Source of the DNA: Verrucomicrobiota bacterium
GTDB lineage: Bacteria > Verrucomicrobiota > Verrucomicrobiia > Chthoniobacterales > Terrimicrobiaceae
Direction: 5' to 3'
Length of the DNA: 64,000 nt
Assembly: GCA_017305195.1 (NCBI GenBank)
Contig: JAFKMU010000044.1
Coordinates: forward strand, 171,259-235,258
In this document: one piece after another, positions 16,463 to 24,528 of the stretch
Numbering within the stretch: the first letter of the stretch is position 1
Layout of the letters: each line of letters opens with the position of its first letter
Notes under the pieces: model-generated
The model's database searches: none
Told to the model about the DNA's origin: nothing
What the model saw: the letters and a program-made list of their open reading frames with translations, nothing else
Made by a program: the position numbers and the translations under genes

Positions 16463-17940
16463 TGCGTGCGGTTTACCTCAAAGCGGTCCATCAGCCAATC
16501 GAGTTGCGTATCGCGGGCGACCTTTTCGGGTTCGAGCCCCGAGGATCGCCGCAGGCCGTCGACCTTCCAGCGAATGGTGCGTCCGTTTTCATCCTGCGCA
16601 TGGTCGTAGGCCACGATGGCGAGCAGATCGAGGATCTCGTCCGTGTTCTCCACCGCAAAGTCGCCGACCGTGCCTTTCTCCCCTTTCTTCGGGAGAAACT
16701 TCGCGACCAGCTTGGCCGCGCGCAGCGGGGTGAGGGCCAGCCGCTGGCGTTCGCGCAGGGCGGCCAGCGCGGCGGATTCATCCTCCGGCGTGGCCCGGCC
16801 CGTGGCAAAGGACAGGTCGGCGGGCGTGCGCCGCTTGTGCATTTTCCACAGCGACTCCGTGCCGTGCAGAAACCGCGTCTCCGGGCAAAGCGGGCGGAAA
16901 TCCGGCGCGGCATTGGCAAAGATGCGGAAATGGCTCCCACCGTGGGCCTGGTTGACGGCGTCGCAGTACGCCTTGACGAGTTCCGGCCTGCGGCCGCGGA
17001 TTTCCGTCTGGTAGCGGTACCGTTGCTGGGAGAGGCGGTTGAAAGCCGCCATGCGCTCGTCGATGGCGCGCGCGATCTCGCCGAGGCCGCCAAGGCTCCG
17101 CTCCAGCCGCAGGAGCGTGGTGCTGGCCCGCGTGGCCGCCTCGGCCTCGTCGCACCCGTAATGTTCCCGCACCCCCTCCGCCAGCCGGTCGCGGGTCAGC
17201 GGATCGTCCCGCCCGTCGCTCACCCTGGCCCGGGCCGCCCGCAGCCGGGAAATCAGCCCGCCCTTGCTCAGCACGTCGTAGCAAACCATGTGCTGACCGC
17301 GGGAAAACTCCGTGTAGAAAACCTGCAGCGTCTCCAGCGGGGACTCGGAATGCCGCTGGCGCATCTCAAAACCCGCGATCAGCTTCTCCACCGAGTAAAG
17401 CTGCGACACCGCCAGATCGAGCCGCTGGTTGAGATCATGCACCGTCCCGCGCAGGTCGTCGCCCGTCTGGTGCAGGGGATCGAGGACATGAGTGCGCTCC
17501 AGCGTCTCGCAGACCCCTCGCAGCGTATCGGCAAAGGTTTGCAGCTCAGCGACTTGATCCTCCACCAAAGCGCGCAGCATCCGCATGAGCAGCCTCAGGC
17601 CGGGGGAAATGATGATCCGCCGGTCGTGCAACCCGAGGGTCTGTTCCTCCACCCAGCCCGCCGCGAGGAGCTTGGTCAGGAAGACACTGGCCCGCTGGCG
17701 GACATCCCGCAGCAGCGCCCCCTCATCCTCCTCGAAATTCACTGTCGGATGGGCCAGCAGGACCTCACGAATGATCTGCTGGGCATCCAGCAACGGCAGC
17801 CGCCCCGCCAAACCCGCCTCCTCCTCCAGCCGACAGGCACAATCGACATAAACAGGCGCGGACGGACGGGTCAGCGGACGGAAAAAATCCGCCGGGACCG
17901 TCTTGCTCAATCGAGTGCTTAAGGGAAGCTCAGATGCCAT
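16459..17940 (-). CDS. jetA: JetA/MksF-like kleisin subunit of a Wadjet-type system
   Basis: 493 aa from ATG 17940 (MASELPLSTRLSK). The N-terminal winged-helix part (FFRPLTRPSAPVYVDCACRLEEE ... VFLTKLLAAGWVEEQTLGLHDRRIIISPGLRLLMRML) and the long helical middle match JetA. The form looks more like the DUF5716 JetA group than DUF3375, but I hold the subtype loosely. JetA is the kleisin-like bridge between SMC heads. The frame stays open to 18366, but that extension is low-complexity and lies over the divergent gene, so the usual JetA length supports the start used here. It is the first gene of the jetABC operon. Confidence 0.85.
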   Translation of the reverse strand: MASELPLSTRLSKTVPADFFRPLTRPSAPVYVDCACRLEEEAGLAGRLPLLDAQQIIREVLLAHPTVNFEEDEGALLRDVRQRASVFLTKLLAAGWVEEQTLGLHDRRIIISPGLRLLMRMLRALVEDQVAELQTFADTLRGVCETLERTHVLDPLHQTGDDLRGTVHDLNQRLDLAVSQLYSVEKLIAGFEMRQRHSESPLETLQVFYTEFSRGQHMVCYDVLSKGGLISRLRAARARVSDGRDDPLTRDRLAEGVREHYGCDEAEAATRASTTLLRLERSLGGLGEIARAIDERMAAFNRLSQQRYRYQTEIRGRRPELVKAYCDAVNQAHGGSHFRIFANAAPDFRPLCPETRFLHGTESLWKMHKRRTPADLSFATGRATPEDESAALAALRERQRLALTPLRAAKLVAKFLPKKGEKGTVGDFAVENTDEILDLLAIVAYDHAQDENGRTIRWKVDGLRRSSGLEPEKVARDTQLDWLMDRFEVNRTQ

Positions 17941-18132
17941 GGTTGCGTCTTCGAGGGAGCACGCCTTGGTATCCCTTTGCCGCCGGGGCGACAAGGATTT
18001 CCGGCTCCGGCCCCGGGGCACGCCACTCCCCACCCCTTCGTCAGGCATCCCCGCTCCGTTTGGGTTCGTTTGATGATTGCGGCCAAGGGGTATTCGACCG
18101 TAAAAAAGCGGCTGTCTGCCGTCACCTCGTCC

Positions 18133-18525
18133 ATGTCCACCGACTCCTTGAAATTCGAAAAATCCGCCGCCAATCTCATTTCCGAGTTCGTCCTGCAGGA
18201 ACTGCCTCTCGCGGTCTACGACCCCAACCAGCCCCGGCGGACCCGCGTTCCCGTAACGTCGTTTTCCATAGAACTCCTTGAGTTCGAGGAAGAGGAAGGC
18301 CGGACCATCGCCTGCGCGGCGGGTCCCGTGGTCCTCGATACACCTACCGGAGCATGGGAGAACCATCTGCGTCTTTACGTACCCCTGGAGGCGTCGGGAC
18401 CATCATACCGCATCGCGAATCCCGAGGATGTGCGCGCGACCTATATCGTTCTCACCGACGCAGAGATCGGCGCTTGCAAGGAAACCGCGGCTCTGGCCAA
18501 CGCCTTGCCGGACGCCGCCGGTTGA
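18133..18525 (+). CDS. Hypothetical protein
   Basis: 130 aa from ATG 18133; ATG 18073 in the same frame would add 20 residues. No signal peptide, membrane segment or known motif is seen. The composition is acidic and beta-rich (FSIELLEFEEEEGRTIACAAGPVVLDTPTG, LRLYVPLEASGPSYRI), consistent with a small globular cytoplasmic protein. It is transcribed divergently from jetA and towards the kinase cluster, so it is a single-gene unit between the SMC operon and the quorum-sensing-like operon. I do not recognise a family. Confidence 0.55.
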   Translation: MSTDSLKFEKSAANLISEFVLQELPLAVYDPNQPRRTRVPVTSFSIELLEFEEEEGRTIACAAGPVVLDTPTGAWENHLRLYVPLEASGPSYRIANPEDVRATYIVLTDAEIGACKETAALANALPDAAG

Positions 18526-18558
18526 CCGCTCCAGCACCCGCCCACTCCTGATAACTAT

Positions 18559-19689
18559 CTAGTCGACCAGATCCACGAGGAGCGTGGCGACGAACTCGAT
18601 TTCCTTGTTCCGGCCGATCCGGCAATCGACTGTTCCCCGCGTGTACTCCGCGATGCGCCGGCAGGTGGCCAGTTCCAGCCCCAGGCTCTTGCAAAAGCCG
18701 GTGCTCTCCTCCGTGGGCCGGAAGAAATAAGGCTCAAAAAGCTGCTCGATCCGGGAAATGCCGGACCGCCCTTCCACCAGGCCGGTATTCTGCACCACCA
18801 GCGTCAGCCGCTGAACCTCCGAGTCCGGCATGTACTCGACATCGGCCCGCAGCAGCACATGACGAGACTGGTGCGAGGCAATACGCACCAGCTTCCTCGC
18901 GATCATCTGGATCGACCGGGTGGCGCCGCGCAGCCGCAGGTCGAGCATCTCATCCTCCTCGACCCGCACGGCCAGGTCGGCCGACGCCAGGGGCTCAACG
19001 GCCTTGGAAAGGAGGCTCCGCAAGGTAAACTCCTCCTTCACCCCCTCGCTGGCCAGGTGGGACGCGCCGATGTAGTCGACGATCTCCATGAGAATGTCGT
19101 GCAGGTGCGTGCCTGAGCTCCGGATATTGCCCACCCAGGTCTTTTGCTCTTCGGTAAGCGGCACGTCGGACAGCAGTTCGGAAAACCCCAGGATCGAAGT
19201 GAGAGGCGTATTAAACTCGTGGCAGAGCAGCGAGAGAAACGAATCATGCACGCCCATGAGCCGCTGCTGCATGTCCTGGGTGCGCCGGGTATTCTGGTCG
19301 TAGTCCTGAATGCCGCGCGAAATGACCTGCTTGAGCCGGTTCTGCCGGAACGGCTTGGTCAGATAGCTGTAGGCTCCGAGGTTCAGCGCCTCGATGGCCG
19401 ACTCCGTGCTCTCGTATGCCGTGAGGATCACGACATTCTGCATGGCATGGAGCTGCTTGAGCCGCCGCAGGGTCTCCAGACCGGATATCCCATCCATCCG
19501 CAGATCGAGAAGGACGACCGGAAAATCCGCCTGCTTGGAGAGTTCGATCGCCTCCTCCCCCGAAGCGGCCGCCGTGACGTCGTACTCGTCGTTCAGGCAA
19601 TAATCGAGCGTCTCGCGAACCAATGGCTCGTCATCGACGATCAAGACTTTCCGGTGGGGACGCTCAGCTATCATTGCGGGGATTGTCAT
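18559..19689 (-). CDS. PhcR-like response regulator with C-terminal histidine kinase domain
   Basis: 376 aa. An N-terminal receiver domain (about 12-125) has Asp62 in VVLLDLRMDG, LTAYES and YLTKPF. A HisKA helix follows with His157 in LLCHEFNTPLTSILGFSELL, then an HATPase-like domain with poor N and G boxes (SLGLELATCRRIA). A receiver followed by a kinase domain as output is the unusual layout of PhcR in the Ralstonia PhcBSRQ quorum-sensing system. It is the last gene of the operon that starts with the PKS, and its start overlaps the previous gene by 26 bp. ATG 19674 is an alternative start. It probably passes the signal on to an unlinked regulator, as PhcR does; that is inference. Confidence 0.8.
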   Translation of the reverse strand: MTIPAMIAERPHRKVLIVDDEPLVRETLDYCLNDEYDVTAAASGEEAIELSKQADFPVVLLDLRMDGISGLETLRRLKQLHAMQNVVILTAYESTESAIEALNLGAYSYLTKPFRQNRLKQVISRGIQDYDQNTRRTQDMQQRLMGVHDSFLSLLCHEFNTPLTSILGFSELLSDVPLTEEQKTWVGNIRSSGTHLHDILMEIVDYIGASHLASEGVKEEFTLRSLLSKAVEPLASADLAVRVEEDEMLDLRLRGATRSIQMIARKLVRIASHQSRHVLLRADVEYMPDSEVQRLTLVVQNTGLVEGRSGISRIEQLFEPYFFRPTEESTGFCKSLGLELATCRRIAEYTRGTVDCRIGRNKEIEFVATLLVDLVD

Positions 19690-20866
19690 TGTACGCCACC
19701 AGTGATGGCTTGCCGAGAAAATCCGTCTTTCGCGAATCGTCCTCCCGGGAGCCTGACGGCAGGAAGATCCGGAACCTGAGTCCCTCGTTTTCCTTCCTTC
19801 GCGCCTCGAAGGTGCCGCCGTGATGACGAGCGATAAAATAGCAGGCCGCCAGGAACACCCCGAACTCCCGGGGATTTCCTCCGCGAAGGCAAAACGGCAG
19901 GAGAAAATTTGCCGGGTCCACCTCCGCCGCTATCGGAACAAAATCCTCGGCCTCAATGTCGATGCCAAGGCACTCCTCATGCTCAAGGCGCTTGGAAAAC
20001 ACGATGCGCACCAGACTGTCAGCCGGCAGGGAAACCGCCTCCTCGGCGATCAGAAAACGGAACATCCTTTCGATCTGGCCGACCCAACCGCTGATCTCCG
20101 GCAGGTCAGTCGGGATGCGCGCCTCGATCCGGAGCTGCTTCCGGTCGCAGAGAGAGTCCATACTGGCGAGAGTACGGGTGAAAATCTCCCGCAGATCCAT
20201 GACTTCGCGATCACGGTCCCATAGAGGCATGGTGGCCTGTTCCAGCTCCTTCAAGGTTCGCGACACATCGTTAACGTGATTGCGAACCTCGTGCAGAAAC
20301 TCCAGCGAGCAGACCTGATCCAGCGGCTTTCTGGCGATCAACTGGTCGAGGAGAAATGTCATCGGGCACAGCGCATTGTGAACATAGTGCCCCAGCCTCG
20401 CGGCGATGAGCCCGATATCATATACCCGGTCATCCAGGGGAGGAGCCGGCATCTCGTCCCGGGAAACGGCGGAGCTGTCCGGCCCGCCCTGTTTTCCGGT
20501 CTTGAGAGCCTCCAGGAGCGTGCGCTCGAGCTCGTCGATATTCCACGGTTTGGCCACGAAGGAATGGACTGCTCCGACATTGATCGCCGAAACCAGTACA
20601 TCGAAGTCGGAGTACGCCGTCGTCAGGATGCGGGCCGTGTCGGGGTACTTGTTGCGAACGATCGTCAGCAGCTCGACCCCCGTGGCCTCGGGCATCCGCT
20701 GGTCGGTGACGACGGCTCCGATGCGGCAGGCATGCGCGTCGAGCACCTGCAGGGCTTCTGCGGCCGACGAGGCGGAATAGACGGGGAAACGCTGCCCAAG
20801 CGCCTTGGAAAAGTACTTGAGCGCGAGCGCCTCGTCGTCGACCAGCAGTATGCCTCTTTGATCCAT
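19664..20866 (-). CDS. PhcQ-like response regulator with degenerate kinase-like domain
   Basis: 400 aa. The receiver domain (about 5-120) begins GILLVDDEALALKYFSKALG and has Asp55 in VVTDQRMPEATG and the segment ARILTTAYSDFDVLVSAINVGAVHSFVAKPW, the style of PhcQ-type receivers. The rest has a dimerisation-like helix pair (RLGHYVHNALCPMTFLLDQLI, LEFLHEVRNHVNDVSRTLKELEQ) and a fold resembling HATPase but without clear N, G1 or G2 motifs, so kinase activity is doubtful. It lies between two other receiver proteins in the operon: 21 bp after the one upstream, and overlapping the PhcR-like gene downstream by 26 bp. Confidence 0.8.
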   Translation of the reverse strand: MDQRGILLVDDEALALKYFSKALGQRFPVYSASSAAEALQVLDAHACRIGAVVTDQRMPEATGVELLTIVRNKYPDTARILTTAYSDFDVLVSAINVGAVHSFVAKPWNIDELERTLLEALKTGKQGGPDSSAVSRDEMPAPPLDDRVYDIGLIAARLGHYVHNALCPMTFLLDQLIARKPLDQVCSLEFLHEVRNHVNDVSRTLKELEQATMPLWDRDREVMDLREIFTRTLASMDSLCDRKQLRIEARIPTDLPEISGWVGQIERMFRFLIAEEAVSLPADSLVRIVFSKRLEHEECLGIDIEAEDFVPIAAEVDPANFLLPFCLRGGNPREFGVFLAACYFIARHHGGTFEARRKENEGLRFRIFLPSGSREDDSRKTDFLGKPSLVAYNDNPRNDS

Positions 20867-20887
20867 GCCTGAAAAACGGGCTGCCGC

Positions 20888-21904
20888 CTACAGCCGGGAG
20901 ATATCCCAGGCGGAAAATTTTGCCGCCAGGGCATCGATGACGGCATCTTCGGATGCCTCGGACGGCGCCTGGACCGTCACATCCGCGATCGCTGCCGTTG
21001 CCGCGGAGCCGGAGGCCGCCAGGGCGTAAAGGAACTCAAAGAAGCGCAACGGCGCCTCACCCGAGACATTCCCGAGGAGCAGTCCAAACAAATCCTTGTG
21101 CAGCGCCCCGCCCGATGCCGCGCCCGTGGCGGCCAGCGAGAACCCGCCTCCCTTCCCGGCGGTCAGTCCATGCCGGGCCGCGAGGGCCGCGCTCAGCGCC
21201 TCCCATGCGGCTTCGGGCGTCGCATGCGATCCCTTCAGCGCATTCAGCGCCGGAGCCACGTCCGCAGCGCCCGCCAGCTCCGAGCGGATGAGCGATCCGA
21301 TATCGAAATTGCGGGCTGCGGGCGAGGCGAGAAATGCCGGATCGAGCGGCAGAGCCTGGATCGCCGCCAGCAGCGCCCGGCGGAAAATGCCCCGGGCGGC
21401 GGGCTCCCAGGATGCCGAGGAAAGCAGGAGCCACTTCACGCGGTCGCTGCAAAGGATGCGCTGGAGAGTCGCCATCTTGAGCGCCAGCAGCTCGTTGCGC
21501 TCCGTCAATACCCGGAAATAATCAGCGGCTCGCTGAAGGACCATGCCCAGGTCGCGAATCTCCCATGGCTTTACCACATACTGGTAAATGTAGCCCTTGT
21601 TCACCGCCTGGATCGCGCTCTCAAGATCGGAGTATGCCGTGGTGATGATGCGGATGACCGAGGGAAACTCCTCCCGCACGATCCCCAGCACCTCGGCGCC
21701 CAGCATCTCCGGCATCCGCTGATCGGATATCACCACGCCGATGCGGCTCGACTCCCTCCGCAGGATCTCCAGCCCTTCCCTGCCCGAGTTCGCCGTGAAG
21801 ATCTCGAACTTCTCGGAGAAGGCCATACGAAAATACTTCAGGGCCTTTTCTTCGTCATCAATGTAAAGGATTCCGCAGCGTGGATTCGGATCGTTGGTCG
21901 TCAT
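20888..21904 (-). CDS. PhcQ-like response regulator with uncharacterised C-terminal domain
   Basis: 338 aa. The receiver domain (about 10-130) has ILYIDDEEKALKYFRMAFSEKF, Asp61 in VVISDQRMPEMLG, and IRIITTAYSDLESAIQAVNKGYIYQYVVKPWE, which resembles PhcQ of Ralstonia closely as I remember that family. The second half is alanine-rich and helical without a DNA-binding or catalytic motif. It starts 8 bp after the hybrid kinase stop and is the first of three receiver proteins in the operon. Its receiver resembles that of the next gene, suggesting a duplicated PhcQ. Likely role: phospho-relay or regulation of the PhcR-like protein. Confidence 0.8.
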   Translation of the reverse strand: MTTNDPNPRCGILYIDDEEKALKYFRMAFSEKFEIFTANSGREGLEILRRESSRIGVVISDQRMPEMLGAEVLGIVREEFPSVIRIITTAYSDLESAIQAVNKGYIYQYVVKPWEIRDLGMVLQRAADYFRVLTERNELLALKMATLQRILCSDRVKWLLLSSASWEPAARGIFRRALLAAIQALPLDPAFLASPAARNFDIGSLIRSELAGAADVAPALNALKGSHATPEAAWEALSAALAARHGLTAGKGGGFSLAATGAASGGALHKDLFGLLLGNVSGEAPLRFFEFLYALAASGSAATAAIADVTVQAPSEASEDAVIDALAAKFSAWDISRL

Positions 21905-21912
21905 ATGTAGGG

Positions 21913-24528
21913 CTAGTGTTCGGCGAGTGGCAATGTGATCGTGAAGACAGCACCGCCTCCCGGGCGGTTGCCAGCGGTGATGCTGCCGTGGTGAGCTTCC
22001 ATGATGGTGTGGCAGATGCTGAGTCCCATCCCCATGCCAGACCCGACGTCACGGGTGGTGAAGAACGGCTCAAATATCCGTCCCATGATCATCTCGGGAA
22101 TCCCGGGGCCGCTGTCGGAAAAGTCGATACGGACCGTCCGCCCCTCGACAGCGGCGCTGACCAGTATCTCCTTGGGGCCGCCGGGAGGCTTCTCGTGAAT
22201 GGCGCGGCTCGCGTTGGCAAAGAGGTTGATGAAAAGGTGGATCATCTGGGTCTTCTGCCCCAGGATGGACAGCCCCGCCGGGATCGTCGTCTTCACCTCA
22301 ATGCCCAGCAAATCGCGGGCCATGATCTTGCGGGCGGATTGCAGGACCTCCTCGACGGTGAACAGGGAGTTCACACCAGCCCGCTCCGGGTACGCAAAGG
22401 TCTTCAGGTTCGTGACGACGTCGCTCACGCGCGTCATGCCCTCCTCGATATCGGAAATGACCTCCTGCATCTCGGGTCCCAGCTGAGCCCGGAACTGCTT
22501 GGCAAAACTCACCGCCGCGAGCGTGTAGTTGAGCGGATTGTTGATTTCATGCATCAAGCCGGCCGACAGCGATCCGATGGCATTCATCTTCTCGCTCTGG
22601 ATGAGCATGATCTCGGTGCTCTTCAACTTCTCCATCGCGGCGAGAAGATCGTCATTGCGGGCCCGCAAGTCCGCCTGCAGCCGCACCGAGCGCAGCAGGT
22701 TGTCGATGCGAGTCAGCACCTCCACGCTGCTAAAGGGCTTGGTGAGAAAATCATCCGCTCCCGCCTGCAAGGCGTCGATCTTGGACTGTTCGTCCACGCG
22801 AGCGGTCAGCAGCACGATCTTCAGGTCGCTGTTCTGCTCATTGGCGCGGAGTTCCTGGCAAACGGTCAGGCCATCCTTGCCCGGCATCATCCAGTCGAGG
22901 AGCACGATGGCCGGCTTGTGTTCCGCGACGAGAGCGCCGACATGCGTGCCATCCGGCGTCTGGACGACCCGGTACCTGTCCGCCAGGAGCGAAACGACAT
23001 AGTTGCGCATGTCCGGCTCATCATCCGCCACCAGGATCGTCTGCTCACCCTGGCCCACGATCGAAAACTCCAGGTCGGAGCCTGTCTCCGGGGCGCTCCG
23101 CCAGCTCCGGTCCGCCGAGCGAAAGGCCTGCTCGAAGGGCTCGTCGGCCGCACCGGTTGCGGGCTCGATCTCCGCCTTTTCGGCGGCCACTTCCGCATCT
23201 TCCCCCAGGGGCAGACAGACACGAAAGATGCTGCCTTTGCCGACGGCGCTCTCCACCTCGATGCGGCCGCCATGCTCGACGACCAGCTCCTTGGCCAGCG
23301 CCAGCCCGATACCCACGCCCTGGCTGCGATTTGCCAGATTGCTCCGCACCTGATGAAAGCGGTCAAAAATACGGGGCAGTTCCTCCTCCGCGATGCCCAC
23401 CCCGGTATCCTCCACCTCGATGAAGGTCTCCCGCTCGCTCATGTACCAGCGCACCGTGATCAGCCCTCCGGAGGGGGTGTACTTCAGAGCATTGGTCAGG
23501 AGATTGACGAGCACCTTCTCCAGCCGCGAGGGATCGGCCACCAGCTTCACCGATGGCTGCTTCTCCTCGATTTTCATCCGGAGATTCTTGGAAAGACCGA
23601 GATGCCGCACGGAATCCACGATGCCCTTGATGAAGGCCGTGGTGGGGATCTCGCGCTTGCGCAGGATCTCCGCGCCCTGGTCGAGCCTCGTGAGATCGAG
23701 CAGGTCATTGATGAGCTTGAGCAGGCGCAGCGCATTGCGATGGATCAGGATGATCCCGTCGTGCACCTTCTGGTCGAGAGCCTCGCTGCGGCTGAGAATG
23801 GTCTCGACCGGCCCCAGAATGAGCGTAAGGGGCGTACGGAGCTCATGGCTGACATTGGAGAAAAACTGCGTCTTCAGCCGGTCAAGGTCCTGCAGTTCGC
23901 GGTTCTTCTCATCGAGCTGATGCCGCAGCCGGAACTCCTCAAATCTCGCTTTCGCGAGATAGAACGTGATGCCGATGCAGACCGTGGCGGTGATCACGAG
24001 AAAGAAGCCGCCAAAGCCCAGCAGCGGGATGGACCCCGGAACTTCGAAGTCCGGGTTCATGATGCAGGACAGGAGATAGACGAAGATGGAGAGAAAGCAC
24101 ATGCTGGCCGTTTCCACGACGGTCCATGGCGAAAGGATCGACCAGCAGGTCAGCACCAGGATGAGCCCGACGAAGTACGGCGACTTTGCGCCCTCCGTCC
24201 GGTAAATCATAAAGCACATGGCGGAGTTCACACTCAGCGCCGAGATCACCCCGAGGCTCTTGATCCAGGTAAGCCTCTGGCTCTTCCTCGCGATGTACAG
24301 CAAGCCGATCAGCAGGATCAGGAAAGCCGCCGTCGCAAGACGGACGCCAAGGAAGGTGAGGAACTCGTGGGGATAAAGAAAATAATCGAGGACAAATCCG
24401 CCCGGCACCACCAGCACGGAGAGCCCGCTGAGCACCATCAGTCCATACGCCAGTTTTTCGGAATTGTAGGCGCGATACTGCTGCCGCAGGGCGAGATCCT
24501 TGGCGACAGCCACACTGTCAATGCTCAT
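21913..24528 (-). CDS. PhcS-like hybrid sensor histidine kinase (HK-REC-HK)
   Basis: 871 aa from ATG 24528. About six transmembrane helices (25-192) form the sensor. A first kinase core has His228 in FFSNVSHELRTPLTLIL, N-box TNALKYTPSG, G1 DTGVGI and G2 GVGIGLAL. A receiver follows with Asp545 in IVLLDWMMPG. A second kinase core has His660 in GLMHEINNPLNYTL, NLFANASRAI, DSGPGI and GSGMGMGLSI. The multi-helix sensor without a periplasmic domain suits a hydrophobic ligand such as a fatty acid methyl ester. Its ATG overlaps the stop of the PhcB-like methyltransferase gene, so signal maker and presumed receptor are translated together. A longer frame to 24798 lies wholly inside the upstream gene. 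Confidence 0.85.
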   Translation of the reverse strand: MSIDSVAVAKDLALRQQYRAYNSEKLAYGLMVLSGLSVLVVPGGFVLDYFLYPHEFLTFLGVRLATAAFLILLIGLLYIARKSQRLTWIKSLGVISALSVNSAMCFMIYRTEGAKSPYFVGLILVLTCWSILSPWTVVETASMCFLSIFVYLLSCIMNPDFEVPGSIPLLGFGGFFLVITATVCIGITFYLAKARFEEFRLRHQLDEKNRELQDLDRLKTQFFSNVSHELRTPLTLILGPVETILSRSEALDQKVHDGIILIHRNALRLLKLINDLLDLTRLDQGAEILRKREIPTTAFIKGIVDSVRHLGLSKNLRMKIEEKQPSVKLVADPSRLEKVLVNLLTNALKYTPSGGLITVRWYMSERETFIEVEDTGVGIAEEELPRIFDRFHQVRSNLANRSQGVGIGLALAKELVVEHGGRIEVESAVGKGSIFRVCLPLGEDAEVAAEKAEIEPATGAADEPFEQAFRSADRSWRSAPETGSDLEFSIVGQGEQTILVADDEPDMRNYVVSLLADRYRVVQTPDGTHVGALVAEHKPAIVLLDWMMPGKDGLTVCQELRANEQNSDLKIVLLTARVDEQSKIDALQAGADDFLTKPFSSVEVLTRIDNLLRSVRLQADLRARNDDLLAAMEKLKSTEIMLIQSEKMNAIGSLSAGLMHEINNPLNYTLAAVSFAKQFRAQLGPEMQEVISDIEEGMTRVSDVVTNLKTFAYPERAGVNSLFTVEEVLQSARKIMARDLLGIEVKTTIPAGLSILGQKTQMIHLFINLFANASRAIHEKPPGGPKEILVSAAVEGRTVRIDFSDSGPGIPEMIMGRIFEPFFTTRDVGSGMGMGLSICHTIMEAHHGSITAGNRPGGGAVFTITLPLAEH

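Noticed and set aside
17941..18366. N-terminal extension of jetA by 142 codons
   Set aside because: The extension overlaps a divergent gene and lacks JetA features; the start at 17940 gives the usual family length.
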